Origin: Bradyrhizobium sp. SSBR45G
GTDB taxonomy: Bacteria > Pseudomonadota > Alphaproteobacteria > Rhizobiales > Xanthobacteraceae
Reading direction: 5' to 3'
Assembly: GCF_030159255.1 (NCBI RefSeq)
Contig: NZ_BSCT01000005.1
Coordinates: 274,614 to 338,613 of the forward strand
DNA: 64,000 nt
The position numbers were made by a program, and so were the translations under genes. The notes under the pieces are model-generated. The model was not told where the DNA came from. It saw only the letters and a program-made list of their open reading frames with translations, and ran no database searches. How positions within the stretch are numbered: the first letter of the stretch is position 1; each line of letters starts with the position of its first letter. Below are positions 17,431-27,883 of the stretch, one piece after another.

Positions 17431-18336
17431 ATGCTGCTGCTTCGCTGCGTCTCATGGTTGCTCGCCCTCGCCGTCCTGTCGGGACCCCGCGCAGGGGCGC
17501 AGACGTTCGGCCCGATCGCGCCCGAGGGCGAGCCGGCCCGGCAGCAGCAATGGCTGGTGCCGTCCACCGAGCCTGGACTTCCCGCACATGCGCTGTTGTA
17601 TCGGCCCGCCGGCGACGGACCATTTCCGCTGGCCTTGATTGCTCACTCCTCCACGCAGAATGCGCTGCGCCGTGCGCAGATGCCGCAGCCGAGCTACACG
17701 GCGCTGGCGCGCGAACTGGTCGCGCGCGGCTATGCCGTGCTGGTCCCGGAGCGGCTCGGGCATGGCCGCACCGGCGGGCCCTATGTCGAAGACCAGGGCG
17801 GCTGCGGTGACGCGAACTACGAAGTCGCAGGACGCGCGACCGCTGCGCAGATTTTGCGCGCGCTGACCTTCATGCGCGAACAGCCTTTCACGACGAAGAA
17901 GGCCGCTCTCGTCATCGGACATTCCGCCGGTGGCTGGGGCGCGCTGGCGCTTGCCGACCAGTCGCAACTCGTCACGCGGATCATCGTGTTTGCTCCGGGT
18001 CGCGGCGGTCACGCTGACGATGCGCCCAGGCGCGTCTGCGCCGAACCCCGCCTGCGCGAGGTGGCCCATGTCTTTGGACGCAGCGCGCGCGTGCCCGTGA
18101 CCTGGCTGGTCGCGGCCAATGACAGCTACTTCCCACCAGCGTTGTCGCGGCAACTCGCCGATGCTTTCACATCGGCCGGCGGCCGTGTCAATTTCGACGT
18201 GCTACCATCCTATGGTGATGAGGGTCACTGGCTGATCGAGCGCGATGACGGTGTGATGCTTGCGTCCGACGCGCTGGCACGCGCGATCGCCGTGCCGAGG
18301 GCGCCGCGATCAACACGTCTGACGTTGCCGAACTAG
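17431..18336 (+). CDS. Exported alpha/beta-hydrolase (dienelactone-hydrolase-like)
   Basis: A 301-residue protein with a signal peptide (LLLRCVSWLLALAVLSG...GAQTF). The upstream frame from 17329 lacks this feature, so the ATG at 17431 is preferred. The fold motifs are FPLALIAHSS (oxyanion loop), LVPERLGHGRTGG, the nucleophile elbow VIGHSAGGWGALAL with its Ser in G-H-S-A-G, and a C-terminal EGHWLIE His. It acts in the periplasm or outside the cell; the substrate is unknown. It is the first gene of a tight four-gene run with DUF2269, SDR-DoxX and DCC genes (9-, 10- and -1-base gaps). Confidence 0.85.
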   Translation: MLLLRCVSWLLALAVLSGPRAGAQTFGPIAPEGEPARQQQWLVPSTEPGLPAHALLYRPAGDGPFPLALIAHSSTQNALRRAQMPQPSYTALARELVARGYAVLVPERLGHGRTGGPYVEDQGGCGDANYEVAGRATAAQILRALTFMREQPFTTKKAALVIGHSAGGWGALALADQSQLVTRIIVFAPGRGGHADDAPRRVCAEPRLREVAHVFGRSARVPVTWLVAANDSYFPPALSRQLADAFTSAGGRVNFDVLPSYGDEGHWLIERDDGVMLASDALARAIAVPRAPRSTRLTLPN

Positions 18337-18345
18337 CAGGATGCG

Positions 18346-18813
18346 ATGACGCTGTACTTCCTCGTCAAATATCTGCACGTGCTCGGTGCCATCGTCATCC
18401 TCGGCACCGGCACGGGGATCGCGTTCTTCATGCTGATGGCGCATCTCAGCGGCGAGGCCGCGTTCATCGCGCGCACGGCCCGCGTCGTGGTGATCGCGGA
18501 CATGCTGTTCACGCTGTCGGCGGTGCTGCTGCAGCCGATCACGGGCGGCACCCTGATGTGGCTATCGTCGACGGCCGTCACCGACGGCTGGCTGCTCACC
18601 TCGCTCGCGCTCTACGCCATCGCCGGCCTGTTCTGGGTGCCCGTGATCTTCATGCAGATCGAGCTGCGCGACCTCGCGCGTGCCGCCGACACGAACTCAC
18701 ACCCCTTGCCGCCACGCTATTTCACCGTCTTCCGCCGCTGGTTCCTGTGCGGCATCCCCGGCTTCGGCGCGGTCATGGCCATTCTCTGGCTGATGATCGC
18801 AAAGCCGTTCTGA
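18346..18813 (+). CDS. DUF2269 family integral membrane protein
   Basis: A 155-residue protein with four membrane helices. LVKYLHVLGAIVILGTGTGIAFFML, the first helix with its conserved His, and LQPITGGTLMWL in the second half are typical of the DUF2269 group. The function is unknown. It begins 9 bases after the hydrolase stop and ends 10 bases before the SDR-DoxX gene, so it is surely in the same transcript. The pairing with DoxX- and DCC-type proteins suggests a membrane redox role, by context only. Confidence 0.87.
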   Translation: MTLYFLVKYLHVLGAIVILGTGTGIAFFMLMAHLSGEAAFIARTARVVVIADMLFTLSAVLLQPITGGTLMWLSSTAVTDGWLLTSLALYAIAGLFWVPVIFMQIELRDLARAADTNSHPLPPRYFTVFRRWFLCGIPGFGAVMAILWLMIAKPF

Positions 18814-18823
18814 CGAGAAGCGC

Positions 18824-20152
18824 ATGATCACGCCGACCACCTCCCGCATCCTCGTGCTCGGCGCCTCCGGGCTGATCGGACGCTTCGTCACCGATGATCT
18901 GCGCCGGCGCGGCTTTGCGGCGATCGGCGTCGCGCGCGCGTTCTCCGCGTCACAGCTGATATCGCCTGTCGACATCGAGCTGCCGATCATGGCGCTCGAT
19001 GCCACGGGCCTGGCGGGGCTGATGCGCGTGCATGAGATCGATGTCGTCGTCAACTGCCTCGGCGTGCTGCAGGATGGTCCCGGCAGCAACACCGATGCCG
19101 TGCATCGCGAATTCGTCGCGCGGCTGCTCGCCGCGATCGCGGCCTGCGGCCGCAGCGTCCGCTTCATTCACATCTCGATCCCCGGGACCGCCGATGAGGA
19201 TCATACCGCCTTCGCCACCACCAAGCGCGAGGCGGAACGGCTGATTGCATCGTCGGGAATTCCCCACGCGATCCTGCGTCCGGGTTTCGTCATCGCGCCG
19301 TCGGCCTATGGCGGCAGCGCGATGATGCGTGCGCTCGCGGCATTCCCGATCGATCTGCCGGCCAAGGATGCCGCGACGCCGTTCCAGCCGGTGGCCGTGG
19401 CGGACATCGCCGCGACCATCGCCTGGCTCGCCGCGCGGCCGATCGATGACGAGGCGACGCGCGCGGTGAGCTGGGACCTGATGCAGTCAGAGGCCCTGAC
19501 GCTCGGCGACGTCATCGGCGCGTTCCGCCGCAGCTTTGGCACAACGGATTGGCCGCGCCTCCCGATATCAGCGCTGCTGGTCGATCTCGGCGCTCTCGCC
19601 GGCGACCTCTCCAGCCGGCTCGGCTGGATGCCGCCGATGCGCAGCACGGCCATCGCCGAGCTTCGTCGCGGCGTGCGCGGCGATCCCGCGCCGTGGATCG
19701 CGGCGACCGGTATCACGCCGACGACGCTGGACGAGGCCGTTGGCTTGCACGGCGCGTCCATCCAGGACAAATGGTTCGCTCGGCTGTTCCTCATCAAGGC
19801 GCTGATGATCGCCAGCCTCGTGCTGTTCTGGGTCGCATCGGGCAGCATCGCGCTGTTCATCTCGTTCCCCGCCACCACGGCGATCCTGACCACGCGCGGC
19901 TGGCCGGAGGGCTTTGCTGTTCCGTTCGCGGCGATCACCAGCATGATGGACATATCTGTCGGCATGTTGATCGCTTTCCGCAAAACGGCGGCCTTCGGCC
20001 TTGCTGCCGGCATCTTCGTCTCGCTCGGCTACATGCTCGGCTGTGCCGTGCTGTCGCCCGACCTCTGGCTCGAGCCGCTCGGCGCGCTGGTGAAGACAGG
20101 ACCTGCGATCGTGCTGATGCTGGTCGCCCTGCTCATGATGGACAATCGCTGA
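18824..20152 (+). CDS. SDR (NAD-binding) protein fused to a DoxX-like membrane domain
   Basis: A 442-residue fusion. Residues 1-290 are an atypical SDR/NmrA-like Rossmann domain (ILVLGASGLIGRF, VVNCLGVLQDG, a Tyr-free active site, and an AFATTKREAERLI helix). Residues about 310-440 contain four membrane helices (FLIKALMIASLVLFWVASG, FAAITSMMDISVGMLIAF) matching the DoxX-like domain that is often fused to such SDRs. The nucleotide-binding part would face the cytoplasm. The fusion is known in proteobacteria, but its reaction is not. It overlaps the following DCC gene by one base (TGATG), so translation is coupled. Confidence 0.87.
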   Translation: MITPTTSRILVLGASGLIGRFVTDDLRRRGFAAIGVARAFSASQLISPVDIELPIMALDATGLAGLMRVHEIDVVVNCLGVLQDGPGSNTDAVHREFVARLLAAIAACGRSVRFIHISIPGTADEDHTAFATTKREAERLIASSGIPHAILRPGFVIAPSAYGGSAMMRALAAFPIDLPAKDAATPFQPVAVADIAATIAWLAARPIDDEATRAVSWDLMQSEALTLGDVIGAFRRSFGTTDWPRLPISALLVDLGALAGDLSSRLGWMPPMRSTAIAELRRGVRGDPAPWIAATGITPTTLDEAVGLHGASIQDKWFARLFLIKALMIASLVLFWVASGSIALFISFPATTAILTTRGWPEGFAVPFAAITSMMDISVGMLIAFRKTAAFGLAAGIFVSLGYMLGCAVLSPDLWLEPLGALVKTGPAIVLMLVALLMMDNR

Positions 20153-20574
20153 TGACCGAACTGACGACGAGCTGGCCCGACGATGACGTGATCCTCTATG
20201 ACGGCGTCTGCGTGTTCTGCTCACGCTGGGTGCAGTTCGTGATCGCGCGCGACACCGCCAGGCGCTTTCGCTTCACGCCGATCCAATCACCCTATGGCAC
20301 ACGGCTGGCGCAGGCGTTCGGCATCGATCCCCGGGAGCCCGACACCAACGCGGTCGTGCACGGCGGAAGAGCGCATCTGAAATCCGATGCGGCCCTCACC
20401 GTGCTGTCGAACCTGCCGGGCTGGGGCTGGACGCGGGCGCTGTTCACGGTGCCCAAGCCGTTGCGCAATGCCGTCTACAGCGTCATCGCCCGCAACCGCT
20501 ATCGCATCTTCGGCAAATACGAACAGTGCTTCGTGCCGGACGCCGAGCTGCGCCGCCGGGTGCTCGAACAGTAG
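20152..20574 (+). CDS. DCC-family thiol-disulfide oxidoreductase (DUF393)
   Basis: A 140-residue protein. Its name motif is clear: ILYDGVCVFCSRWVQF, an N-terminal strand then a C-x-x-C active site, with DAALTVLSNLPGWGW and the C-terminal RNRYRIFGKYEQC also conserved. The start overlaps the SDR-DoxX stop by one base. A predicted redox enzyme beside a DoxX fusion and a DUF2269 membrane protein suggests that the four-gene run forms one thiol or quinone redox unit. Confidence 0.92.
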   Translation: MTELTTSWPDDDVILYDGVCVFCSRWVQFVIARDTARRFRFTPIQSPYGTRLAQAFGIDPREPDTNAVVHGGRAHLKSDAALTVLSNLPGWGWTRALFTVPKPLRNAVYSVIARNRYRIFGKYEQCFVPDAELRRRVLEQ

Positions 20575-20602
20575 CCGGGAGCCTCCACAGGCCCATCGAC
20601 AA

Positions 20603-20654
20603 TCAATCGATTGAAACGAATGAAATATCCGATATAATTCGTTGGATCGATTGA
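20603..20654 (+). promoter_or_regulatory. Repeated ATCGATTGA motif upstream of the exporter gene
   Basis: TCAATCGATTGA at 20603-20614 is a perfect 12-base palindrome. Its right half ATCGATTGA recurs at 20646-20654, exactly 40 bases on, about four helical turns. It lies 50-100 bases before the YeiH gene and could bind the LysR regulator encoded downstream. Confidence 0.4.
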
Positions 20655-20702
20655 TATGAGCATGAAATTCTCCTCCTGACCACTGAGTTGGGAGAGTTTT
20701 TC

Positions 20703-21767
20703 ATGGCTACCCAGTCGCCCGATCTGGCCGCCGATGCACCCGTTACCCTTCGTCATGGATATGTCTCGGCGCCGGCAAGTGTCGCGCCGCTGCTGCCTGG
20801 GCTCGCGCTGTCGGCCGCAATCGCAGCCGGCGCCTTTGGGCTGCGGCTGCTGCCGGGGCTCGGCCTGTTCAGCCCGATGATCCTGGCGATCGTGGCGGGC
20901 ATGGCGCTGCACAACATCGTCGGCACGCCGGCACGGGCCAAGCCCGGTGTCACCTTCGCGATGCGCCGCGTGCTCAGGGTCGCGATCATCCTGCTCGGGC
21001 TGCAGCTGACGACCAGCCAGATCGTCGCGGTCGGCGTGCGCGGGCTTGGCGTGATCGCGCTGAGCCTGGCCGGCACCTTCCTGTTCACGGTGTGGATGGG
21101 GCGTTGGCTCGGCGTCGACCGCAAGCTGGCCGAGCTGATTGCCGCGGGCACCTCGATCTGCGGCGCCTCAGCCGTGATCGCGACCAACACCGTGACGCGC
21201 GCACCCGACGAGGACGTCGCCTATGCGGTCGCCTGCGTCACCGTGTTCGGCTCGATCGCGATGTTCGCCTATCCGCTGCTTCCCGCGCTGCTGCATCTCG
21301 ACGCCCATGCCTTCGGGCTGTGGAGCGGCGCCTCGATCCACGAGATCGCGCAGGTGGTCGCGGCGGCCTTCCAGGAGGGCCAGCAGGCGGGCGAGTTCGG
21401 CACCGTCGCCAAGCTGGCGCGCGTGATGCTGCTGGCCCCGGTGGTGATTACGCTGGGCCTGCTGGCGGCGCGCCGCGCCCGCCACAGCGGTGAGGGTCAA
21501 ATGAACGCGCAGCCGCCGCTGCCCTGGTTCGTGCTCGGCTTCATCGTGCTGGTCGGCATCAACAGCCTCATCACCGTGCCGGCCGAGGCGAAGACCGCGA
21601 TCGTGGCCGTGACAAGCTTCCTGCTTTCGATGGCGCTCGCCGCGATGGGGCTTGAGACGGATTTCGCCAAGCTGAAAGCGAAGGGCCTGCGGCCGCTGGC
21701 GCTGGGCCTGGCAGCCTTCCTGTTCATCGCGGGCTTCAGCCTGACGCTTGTGAAACTCATCACATAG
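20703..21767 (+). CDS. YeiH family putative sulfate exporter
   Basis: A 354-residue membrane protein of the UPF0324/YeiH family with about ten helices. The conserved core [28 protein letters not shown] and [17 protein letters not shown] are plain. ATG at 20703 is chosen: GGAGAG stands 6 bases before it, while the TTG upstream at 20688 overlaps that site. YeiH relatives are often next to a LysR regulator of the CysB/YeiE type and are linked to sulfite or taurine metabolism. Here a LysR gene follows 7 bases later, supporting that pairing. Confidence 0.9.
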   Translation: MATQSPDLAADAPVTLRHGYVSAPASVAPLLPGLALSAAIAAGAFGLRLLPGLGLFSPMILAIVAGMALHNIVGTPARAKPGVTFAMRRVLRVAIILLGLQLTTSQIVAVGVRGLGVIALSLAGTFLFTVWMGRWLGVDRKLAELIAAGTSICGASAVIATNTVTRAPDEDVAYAVACVTVFGSIAMFAYPLLPALLHLDAHAFGLWSGASIHEIAQVVAAAFQEGQQAGEFGTVAKLARVMLLAPVVITLGLLAARRARHSGEGQMNAQPPLPWFVLGFIVLVGINSLITVPAEAKTAIVAVTSFLLSMALAAMGLETDFAKLKAKGLRPLALGLAAFLFIAGFSLTLVKLIT

Positions 21768-21774
21768 GACCGCC

Positions 21775-22662
21775 GTGACGCTCGAGCAGCTCAGGATCTT
21801 CGTTGCGGTCGCGACCCGGGAGCATGTCACCCAGGCGGCGCGCGAGCTCAACCTGACCCAGTCGGCGACATCGGCCGCCGTGGCGGCGCTCGAGGCGCGC
21901 TACCAGACCAAACTGTTCGACCGCGTCGGCCGCCGCATCGTTCTGACCGCCGCCGGCAAGGCGTTCCTGGTCGAAGCCAGGGCGGTGCTGGCGCGCGCGG
22001 CCGCCGCCGAGACCGTGCTGGACGATCTCGCCAGCCTGAAGCGCGGGCAGCTGTCGCTGGCGGCGAGCCAGACCATCGCGGGCTACTGGCTGCCGGCCAT
22101 CATTCATCGCTTCAACGCCGCGCACCCGGCGATCAAGCTGCAGCTGTCGATCGGCAACACCGAGCAGGTCGCAACCGCCGTGCGCGAGGGAGCGGCGGAT
22201 CTCGGCTTCGTCGAGGGCGACGTCGACGATCCCGCGCTGGCCGCGCAAGCCGTGGCGGAAGACGAGATGGTGCTGGTCGGGCCGACCGATCATTTGCTGT
22301 GCCGCGGAGCGACCGTCACGGCCGCGGATCTGAGATCGGCGCGCTGGGTGCTGCGCGAGCAGGGCTCCGGCACGCGTGCGGTGTTCGAGGCGGCGCTCGG
22401 CCGATTCGGCATCACCCCTGCCGAGCTTGATGTCGTGTTCGACCTGCCATCCAACGAGGCCGTGCGCGGCGCCGTCGAGGCCGGCGCCGGCGTCACGGTG
22501 CTGTCGCGCCTGGTGGTGATGCGGGCCGTGAAGGCGGGTCTGTTGGCAGTCGCCAATCTGGACTTGCCCAAGCGGCACTTCTACAGCCTGCGGCATCGGG
22601 AGCATCACCAGACCCAGGCGGCGCGTGAGTTCTTGCGGATGGCGGGTGAGGACCGAAGCTGA
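21775..22662 (+). CDS. LysR family transcriptional regulator
   Basis: A 295-residue regulator starting with GTG at 21775, with AGGA just before it overlapping the exporter stop. The N-terminal winged helix reads THEQ-like (VTQAARELNLTQSATSAAVAALE). The C-terminal 200 residues form the periplasmic-binding-protein-like sensor (LAASQTIAGYWLPAIIHRF, the FVEGDVDD loop). The order exporter then LysR, both on one strand, resembles yeiH-yeiE/cbbR-type pairs. The likely target is the ATCGATTGA region before the exporter, and the inducer may be a sulfur compound; both are inference. Confidence 0.93.
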   Translation: MTLEQLRIFVAVATREHVTQAARELNLTQSATSAAVAALEARYQTKLFDRVGRRIVLTAAGKAFLVEARAVLARAAAAETVLDDLASLKRGQLSLAASQTIAGYWLPAIIHRFNAAHPAIKLQLSIGNTEQVATAVREGAADLGFVEGDVDDPALAAQAVAEDEMVLVGPTDHLLCRGATVTAADLRSARWVLREQGSGTRAVFEAALGRFGITPAELDVVFDLPSNEAVRGAVEAGAGVTVLSRLVVMRAVKAGLLAVANLDLPKRHFYSLRHREHHQTQAAREFLRMAGEDRS

Positions 22663-22759
22663 TGTGAGGCCCGCCCTCTTGAAGGGCGAAGCGAAGGCGG
22701 AGGGCGGCGCCTTGGGACGGCGACATCTCCGCGCCATGCGAACCGGGAGTGTAAGAATA

Positions 22760-22893
22760 GTAGGGTGGGCAAAGCGACGCCCGTCAGGCGGCGCGTGCCC
22801 ACCATCGGCGCCGGCGAGGACGGCGGTGGGCACGTCGCGCGATACCCCTGTGCAAGCCGAGAAGGGCGAAGAGCGCGCCTTTGCCCACCCTAC
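22760..22893. repeat. Dispersed intergenic repeat with nested palindromes
   Basis: GTAGGGTGGGCAAAG at 22760-22774 pairs perfectly with CTTTGCCCACCCTAC at 22879-22893. Inside, GCGTGCCCACC faces GGTGGGCACG. This nested palindromic form is a common kind of intergenic repeat in Bradyrhizobium. It fills most of the gap between the LysR gene and the convergent amine oxidase. Confidence 0.75.
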
Positions 22894-22935
22894 CCTGGGC
22901 AGTTAGCGCTTCGCTCGCAATGACGATGGGATGGA

Positions 22936-24183
22936 CTAGCGCTTGCCCAGAGAAGACAGCGCTTCCCTCGCAGCCCGCTCGCCGCTGTCGCGGGCGCCGT
23001 GGGCGGTGGAGAAGAAATCCGAGGGTGTAGCTTCGCCGGCGAAGAACAGGCGGTCATCGACCGGGGCGGCCAGCACCGCGCGCTTGTCGGCGTGGCCGGG
23101 GCGCGCATGCGAATAGGCGCCGCGCGCGAACGGATCGGCGCCCCAGCGGGACTCGGCGAGCGGCTTCAGGCTGTTGCGGATATCGCTGCCGAGCAGCGCG
23201 ACGACGTCGTCGATCGCCTGCGCCGCCAATGCGCCCTCGCCCGCCGCCTCGATCTCACGGGCAAAGCTGCCGCCATAGAAACCTTCGATGCAGGGCTGGC
23301 CGAACGGGCGCAGCTGGAAGCTGCCGACGCGCGCGGTGTGGCTGCGGCCGCGCATGCCGGAATCCTGCGGCAGGTGCGCCCAGCCGTCGAGCGCCAGCGT
23401 CACCTTGTTGTCGAGGCCGAGCGGCAGGCCGGCCGCGGCCTCGATCTTCGCAGGCAAGGCCGGCGTAAAGTGGATCGCCTCGTCGGCGATCAGGTTGGTC
23501 GGCACCGTCACGATGACCTTGTCGGCGGTCAGCGTGCCCTGCGAGGTCGTCAGGCGGATGCGCGTGTCGCTGTGATCGATCAGCGTCACGTTGCAATTCA
23601 GCGCGACCGGCAGGCCGACGCCATAGGCGGCCACCAGCGCACCATAGCCGCGGCGGACGCGCCAGTTCAGCTCGGTGTCCTCATAGGCCTCGAAGTCGAG
23701 CAGCGACATCTGGTCGAGCTCGCAGCCGTTGAGATAGGTGCAGATCGCATCGATCATGCCGTTCCAGCGATTGTCGGGCTCGAGACAGACGCTCGCCGGC
23801 GTATCGCGGCCGCTCTTCGCGGCCTCCGCGGTGCGCGTGAAGAACGCCTCCAGCGCGCCGAGAAACGCCTCGCGCTCGGCGCGCGGAAACGCCGCCTCAT
23901 AGGCCTGATCGCGCCACGGCGGACGTGACTTGTCGATGGCGAAGGAAAGCTGCTCGGCGACGGCAACGAACGAGTTTCGGTCCGCCGAATGCAACCAGCC
24001 ACAGCCGAGGTCGAAGGTCACCTCCGGCGCGGCCATGACGGTGTGCGCCCGCCCGCCGACGCGGTCTCGGGCTTCAAGGACGACGAAGGAGACGCCGCTG
24101 TCCTGCAGCGCGTGCGCCGCGCCGAGGCCGGCCGCGCCGGCCCCGATGATCGCGATGTCGATGGAGGATGGGAAACTGCTCAT
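22936..24183 (-). CDS. FAD-dependent amine oxidase (flavin monoamine oxidase family)
   Basis: A 415-residue flavoprotein. It has the dinucleotide motif IAIIGAGAAGLGAAHAL, GGRAHTV for flavin contact, and the C-terminal FFAGEATPSDFFSTAHGA, which holds the flavin ribose and the substrate channel end. The length and layout are of the plant/bacterial amine-oxidase superfamily, including polyamine oxidases. It would oxidise an amine with oxygen as acceptor, but the substrate is open. The start at 24183 has a weak ribosome site. A repeat element lies just upstream. Confidence 0.9.
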   Translation of the reverse strand: MSSFPSSIDIAIIGAGAAGLGAAHALQDSGVSFVVLEARDRVGGRAHTVMAAPEVTFDLGCGWLHSADRNSFVAVAEQLSFAIDKSRPPWRDQAYEAAFPRAEREAFLGALEAFFTRTAEAAKSGRDTPASVCLEPDNRWNGMIDAICTYLNGCELDQMSLLDFEAYEDTELNWRVRRGYGALVAAYGVGLPVALNCNVTLIDHSDTRIRLTTSQGTLTADKVIVTVPTNLIADEAIHFTPALPAKIEAAAGLPLGLDNKVTLALDGWAHLPQDSGMRGRSHTARVGSFQLRPFGQPCIEGFYGGSFAREIEAAGEGALAAQAIDDVVALLGSDIRNSLKPLAESRWGADPFARGAYSHARPGHADKRAVLAAPVDDRLFFAGEATPSDFFSTAHGARDSGERAAREALSSLGKR

Positions 24184-24238
24184 GAGGCGGCTGCGGCTCC
24201 TACAATGGAGGCCCGGCTATCACCTCACAACTGCTGTC

Positions 24239-24330
24239 ATCACCCGCGAAAGCGGGTGATCCAGTACGCCGAGACGGGCGTGTGACCCCGAGGGGCTGCG
24301 GCGTACTGGATGCCCCGCCTGCGCGGGGCA
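24239..24330. repeat. Three-part palindromic intergenic repeat
   Basis: Three perfect stems follow one another: ATCACCCGC with GCGGGTGAT at 24239-24260, CCAGTACGCC at 24261-24270 with GGCGTACTGG at 24300-24309, and TGCCCCGC with GCGGGGCA at 24311-24330. This is a typical Bradyrhizobium dispersed element. It lies between the amine oxidase start and the typA stop. Confidence 0.75.
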
Positions 24331-24433
24331 TGACGGCGGAGGGTGTCGAGACACTGTGCTCGACGACGAGCGGGGCATGACGAGAGCGGATGTTGCGCCA
24401 CCACGCCCTGCCCCACTGCAGCGGTAGAGTGGC

Positions 24434-26260
<1,827 letters not shown>

Positions 26261-26407
26261 GGTCGGTGTCTTCTAAGCTTTCTCAAGAGCCCGTGCTCTG
26301 TCCCCGGCGGGGCGCGCGCTTTATGATAGTCGAATCAAGCTGTTAGCTTTGCGACGCGCGCTCGCGAAACTCGTTCGGCGGCAGGGACCGGCAGCCCCAA
26401 ATAGGAA

Positions 26408-26427
26408 GCCCGGCCAATGGACCGGGC
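26408..26427 (-). terminator. Weak hairpin between the membrane gene and typA
   Basis: GCCCGG pairs with CCGGGC across 8 bases in the gap between the stop at 26486 and the typA start. On the minus strand it is followed by TTCCTATTTG. It could end the small-membrane-protein transcript, but the stem is short. Confidence 0.35.
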
Positions 26428-26485
26428 AAACCCCACGCGTTGCGGCGCAATATAGGCAGAAAATGCCAAAAAACAATGACTGCTT

Positions 26486-27226
26486 TCAGGAGTCGGGAGC
26501 GGTTTCATCGGCGCGCCGGGGCGGGCGGGCCGTGACCAGCACGACGGCCCCGACCGCGCAGGCCAGAAGTCCCGCCAGCAGCGGCGGAGACAGCAGATCG
26601 TTGAACCAGACGATCCGGCTCAGCCCGTAGAGAACGACGTAGCTGCCGGGAATGAGCAGCATCAGCCCGGCCGGGATCATCAAGCCGGCAAGGCCGGCGG
26701 GACGCCGACGCAGCCACCACCTGGCGCCCATTCCGGCCGCACCGAGCACGAAGCCCGCGATCACCACGCCCTGGTCGTCGATGTCGTTGTAGGTCGCCAG
26801 GGCAATCGAGCCGAACACGAGCGCGTACAGTCCCGGCAGCAGCAGCGCGACGGCTGCAATTGCCATGACGGTCGTCGGCCAGCCGCTCGCCGGCAATAGC
26901 TTCGCGGTGGCCGGCCTCACGCCGCCCCGCACATGTCGGATCAGGACGGCGCCCGCGATCGCGGCGGACAGCCCAGCAAGGAAGAAGCCGAGATAGCCGC
27001 CCATCGTCCATGCATCGGCGATGGCGGCCTGGACGGCCACGTAAAGCCCCCAGCAGATCATCGCCAGGCCGGCGAGTTGCATGATGGACGTCAGACAGCC
27101 GCCGCCACCCGACGCCGCCGCGATCGGATCCGGCGCGCCTTCGGGCGGCCCTTTCCAGCGCTCCCGGGGCAGCGGCGGGCGTGCGGGATCGGGAGGATCC
27201 AGGCCAGGCTTATCCGACTGCATCAT
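26486..27226 (-). CDS. Membrane protein with three copies of a two-helix unit
   Basis: A 246-residue protein with a 45-residue Pro-rich cytosolic head (WKGPPEGAPDPI) and then six membrane helices. They fall into three similar pairs: a first helix ending in a turn (ICWGLYV, LLLPGLYAL, LLIPGSYVV), a loop of 15-20 residues, and a second Gly/Ala-rich helix ending in basic residues (IRHVRG, WWLRRRP, VTARPP). The same unit appears once in each of the three small genes upstream. No family is recognised. It may be the fused, enlarged member of a local gene family. Confidence 0.72.
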   Translation of the reverse strand: MMQSDKPGLDPPDPARPPLPRERWKGPPEGAPDPIAAASGGGGCLTSIMQLAGLAMICWGLYVAVQAAIADAWTMGGYLGFFLAGLSAAIAGAVLIRHVRGGVRPATAKLLPASGWPTTVMAIAAVALLLPGLYALVFGSIALATYNDIDDQGVVIAGFVLGAAGMGARWWLRRRPAGLAGLMIPAGLMLLIPGSYVVLYGLSRIVWFNDLLSPPLLAGLLACAVGAVVLVTARPPRRADETAPDS

Positions 27227-27239
27227 CGGCGAGCCCTGC

Positions 27240-27497
27240 TCAGCCCCACCGGCGGCGCACCGCCAGCACGATCATCACGAGGCCCGCGACGGCCATGCCG
27301 GCCAGGATCGCTCCGGGACCGAAAAAACCGCCGAACTCATTCCACTCGCGGCGCATCAGCGCCATCACGCAGCCGAACGGAAACATCAGGGCAAGGCCAC
27401 CGAGGATCGCCCCGACCGTCGCCGCCAGGCTGAGCGGCTCTCGGGCCCGACGCACCTGCAGGAAAGGCGACAGCGGCGGCTCGTCGCGTTCATTCAT
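27240..27497 (-). CDS. Small two-helix membrane protein
   Basis: An 85-residue protein with a 25-residue charged N-terminus, two membrane helices (residues about 25-45, and 58-80 as GPGAILAGMAVAGLVMIVLAV) and a basic end, RRRWG. It ends a second Gly-rich helix with a basic tail as do its neighbours, and is a diverged copy of the same unit. It lies 13 bases before the 246-residue gene on the minus strand. Unknown function. Confidence 0.62.
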   Translation of the reverse strand: MNERDEPPLSPFLQVRRAREPLSLAATVGAILGGLALMFPFGCVMALMRREWNEFGGFFGPGAILAGMAVAGLVMIVLAVRRRWG

Positions 27498-27643
27498 GGA
27501 CGTCGTGGACCCATGTGGCGGATGGCGAAGACTATCATGAGACGCGCGCCCACCGCCGGCTCAACAGCAGGCTGGCGATCGAATTGGCGGTTCGGTGATC
27601 CGCCGCCGTCGCGGCGTCCTGCGGATGACGCATCCTGCGTCGC

Positions 27644-27883
27644 TCATCGTCGCCATGCCTTTCTGATCAGCACGAGTCCGCCCGCGCCGATGGCGAGGCC
27701 GAGCCCGATGAAGGGCACGAAGTAGCCGAGCCCGCTCTTCTCCTGCAGGGCAACGAAACTGAAAAAGATCGCGCAGAGGCCCGGCAGGAGGAGGATCAAG
27801 CCGGTCACGAACAGAAGCGCAGTCACCCAGCCGCTGCGCGGCTCTGCGGGTGTCTCGGGCGGGCGCGCGTCGGGCGTCGTCAT
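27644..27883 (-). CDS. Small two-helix membrane protein
   Basis: A 79-residue protein starting at the ATG at 27883, which overlaps the preceding gene's stop by four bases (ATGA). It has helix 1 with the LLLPGLCAIFF motif, a loop (ALQEKSGLGYFVP), helix 2 rich in Gly/Ala (IGLGLAIGAGGLVLI) and the basic tail RKAWRR. It is clearly related to the gene at 27880-28137. Unknown function. Confidence 0.65.
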   Translation of the reverse strand: MTTPDARPPETPAEPRSGWVTALLFVTGLILLLPGLCAIFFSFVALQEKSGLGYFVPFIGLGLAIGAGGLVLIRKAWRR

